This document shows positions 14,861 through 15,448 of a DNA stretch of 15,448 nucleotides, piece after piece. The translations under genes were made by a program, and so were the position numbers. Every line of letters starts with the position of its first letter. Within the stretch, counting starts at the first letter, position 1. The stretch is from positions 1-15,448 of the forward strand of contig CAYUMH010000108.1 of assembly GCA_964445775.1 (NCBI GenBank). Reading direction: 5' to 3'. Under the pieces are notes generated by a model. That model saw nothing but the letters and a program-made list of their open reading frames with translations, had not been told where the DNA came from and did no database searches. Origin of the DNA: Terrimonas sp964445775. GTDB taxonomy: Bacteria; Bacteroidota; Bacteroidia; Chitinophagales; Chitinophagaceae.

Positions 14861-15448
14861 CTAAAACCGGGCTCTCAGACTAAACCCAAAACTGCGGTAG
14901 CTGGGCTGACGGAAATAATCGATCCCCTGGTAATAAGTTCCGGTTGATGAAGCGGATTCCGGATCAAACGGCGCTTTATTATAAAACATGAACAGGTTAC
15001 GACCGGTCACACTTATTTTAATATCATCTATACGTCCGTTAAATAAACTGCCGGGTAAGGTATAACCCAGGGCCGCCTCCCGTAAACGCACATTGGTAGC
15101 ACTGTATTGATAATAAGCAGCCATTCCTACCTGTCCGCCCGAGGCACCGCCAATGGTAGCATAGTAGTTTTTAACATCGGCATATCTTTTTCCATATACG
15201 GCTACGCCGCCGTTATCACGGTCCTTCGCCGACTGTTCAGATACACCATATGCATCCATAATGGCCTGTGTATAAGAGATACCGATACCACCTACGCGGG
15301 CATCTACCAGGAAAGTCAGATCAAAATTTTTATAGCTGATGGTATTGCTCCATCCCAGGTTATAATCCGGGGCGGCCCTCCCAATAAAACGGGCCGGGAT
15401 ATTTACTTTTTCAATCCCATTTGATTGTGGGTTCACCCATAAGTTACC
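14861..15448 (-). CDS. SusC-like TonB-dependent outer-membrane transporter, C-terminal part
   Basis: The minus-strand frame is open from the right edge to the stop at 14861-14863, giving 195 residues of the C-terminal end of a much longer protein (SusC-family members are about 1000 residues). It reads GNLWVNPQSNG at the edge and contains typical SusC/RagA barrel strands: TISYKNFDLTFLVDARVGG, VRLREAALGYTLPGSL, IKISVTGRNLFMFYNKAPFD and YRSFGFSLRARF. The terminal phenylalanine is the usual BAM-recognition signal of outer-membrane barrels. No start, plug or signal peptide is visible because the gene continues beyond the window. SusC imports glycans in a TonB-powered way with its SusD lid, encoded next. 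The internal GTG near 15436 is not a start. Confidence 0.92.
   Translation of the reverse strand, partial: GNLWVNPQSNGIEKVNIPARFIGRAAPDYNLGWSNTISYKNFDLTFLVDARVGGIGISYTQAIMDAYGVSEQSAKDRDNGGVAVYGKRYADVKNYYATIGGASGGQVGMAAYYQYSATNVRLREAALGYTLPGSLFNGRIDDIKISVTGRNLFMFYNKAPFDPESASSTGTYYQGIDYFRQPSYRSFGFSLRARF

Noticed and set aside
14861..15436. Treating the GTG near 15436 as the start of a 191-residue protein
   Set aside because: The frame stays open to the window edge (GNLW precedes it) and the sequence is the C-terminal barrel of a SusC protein, so the gene is simply truncated by the window.

Overview
The window looks like a chromosomal segment of a Bacteroidota bacterium, plausibly family Chitinophagaceae. 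The grounds are a SusC/SusD pair, DUF1735 lipoproteins, a Reg_prop/Y_Y_Y sensor kinase, a FecI-like ECF sigma factor, weak Shine-Dalgarno sites and promoter-like TAnnTTTG boxes. The genus cannot be fixed from this sequence. I see no mobile element, CRISPR array, tRNA or rRNA.

Left part (1-8483): a minus-strand AsmA-like protein runs off the left edge (1-2976). It is divergent from a plus-strand THUMP-domain RNA methyltransferase (3291-4466). The 314 bp between them holds a promoter candidate and several inverted repeats but no convincing gene. After an 18-bp perfect palindrome and another roughly 310-bp gap comes an orphan sensor histidine kinase with a periplasmic two-component-type propeller (4779-7805). 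It converges with a small HAD-family 5'(3')-deoxyribonucleotidase gene (7959-8483, minus).

Right part (8579-15448, all minus strand): read in transcription order this is a compact polysaccharide utilization locus. It runs SusC (3' end only, at the right edge), SusD-like lipoprotein, GH18 endo-beta-N-acetylglucosaminidase-like lipoprotein, DUF1735+laminin-G lipoprotein, and double-DUF1735+F5/8 type C (discoidin) lipoprotein. A putative terminator follows, then an ECF sigma factor. The gene set and order resemble the Bacteroides thetaiotaomicron BT3983-BT3987 high-mannose N-glycan locus. The inferred job is surface capture of N-glycoprotein glycans by the DUF1735/LamG/F5-8C proteins, cleavage by the GH18 enzyme, and import through SusCD. 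The four lipoproteins share Cys-x-Lys at the mature N terminus, consistent with a Bacteroidota surface-export signal.

Points most worth a second look: a three-arm, mutually exclusive hairpin system between susC and susD; a sigma factor with no in-frame ATG and a likely TTG start or one-base frameshift; the absence of a partner anti-sigma factor in the window; a GH18 enzyme lacking the fused DUF1735 domain of its best-known relative; and a methyltransferase whose catalytic motif reads NPEYG rather than NPPYG.
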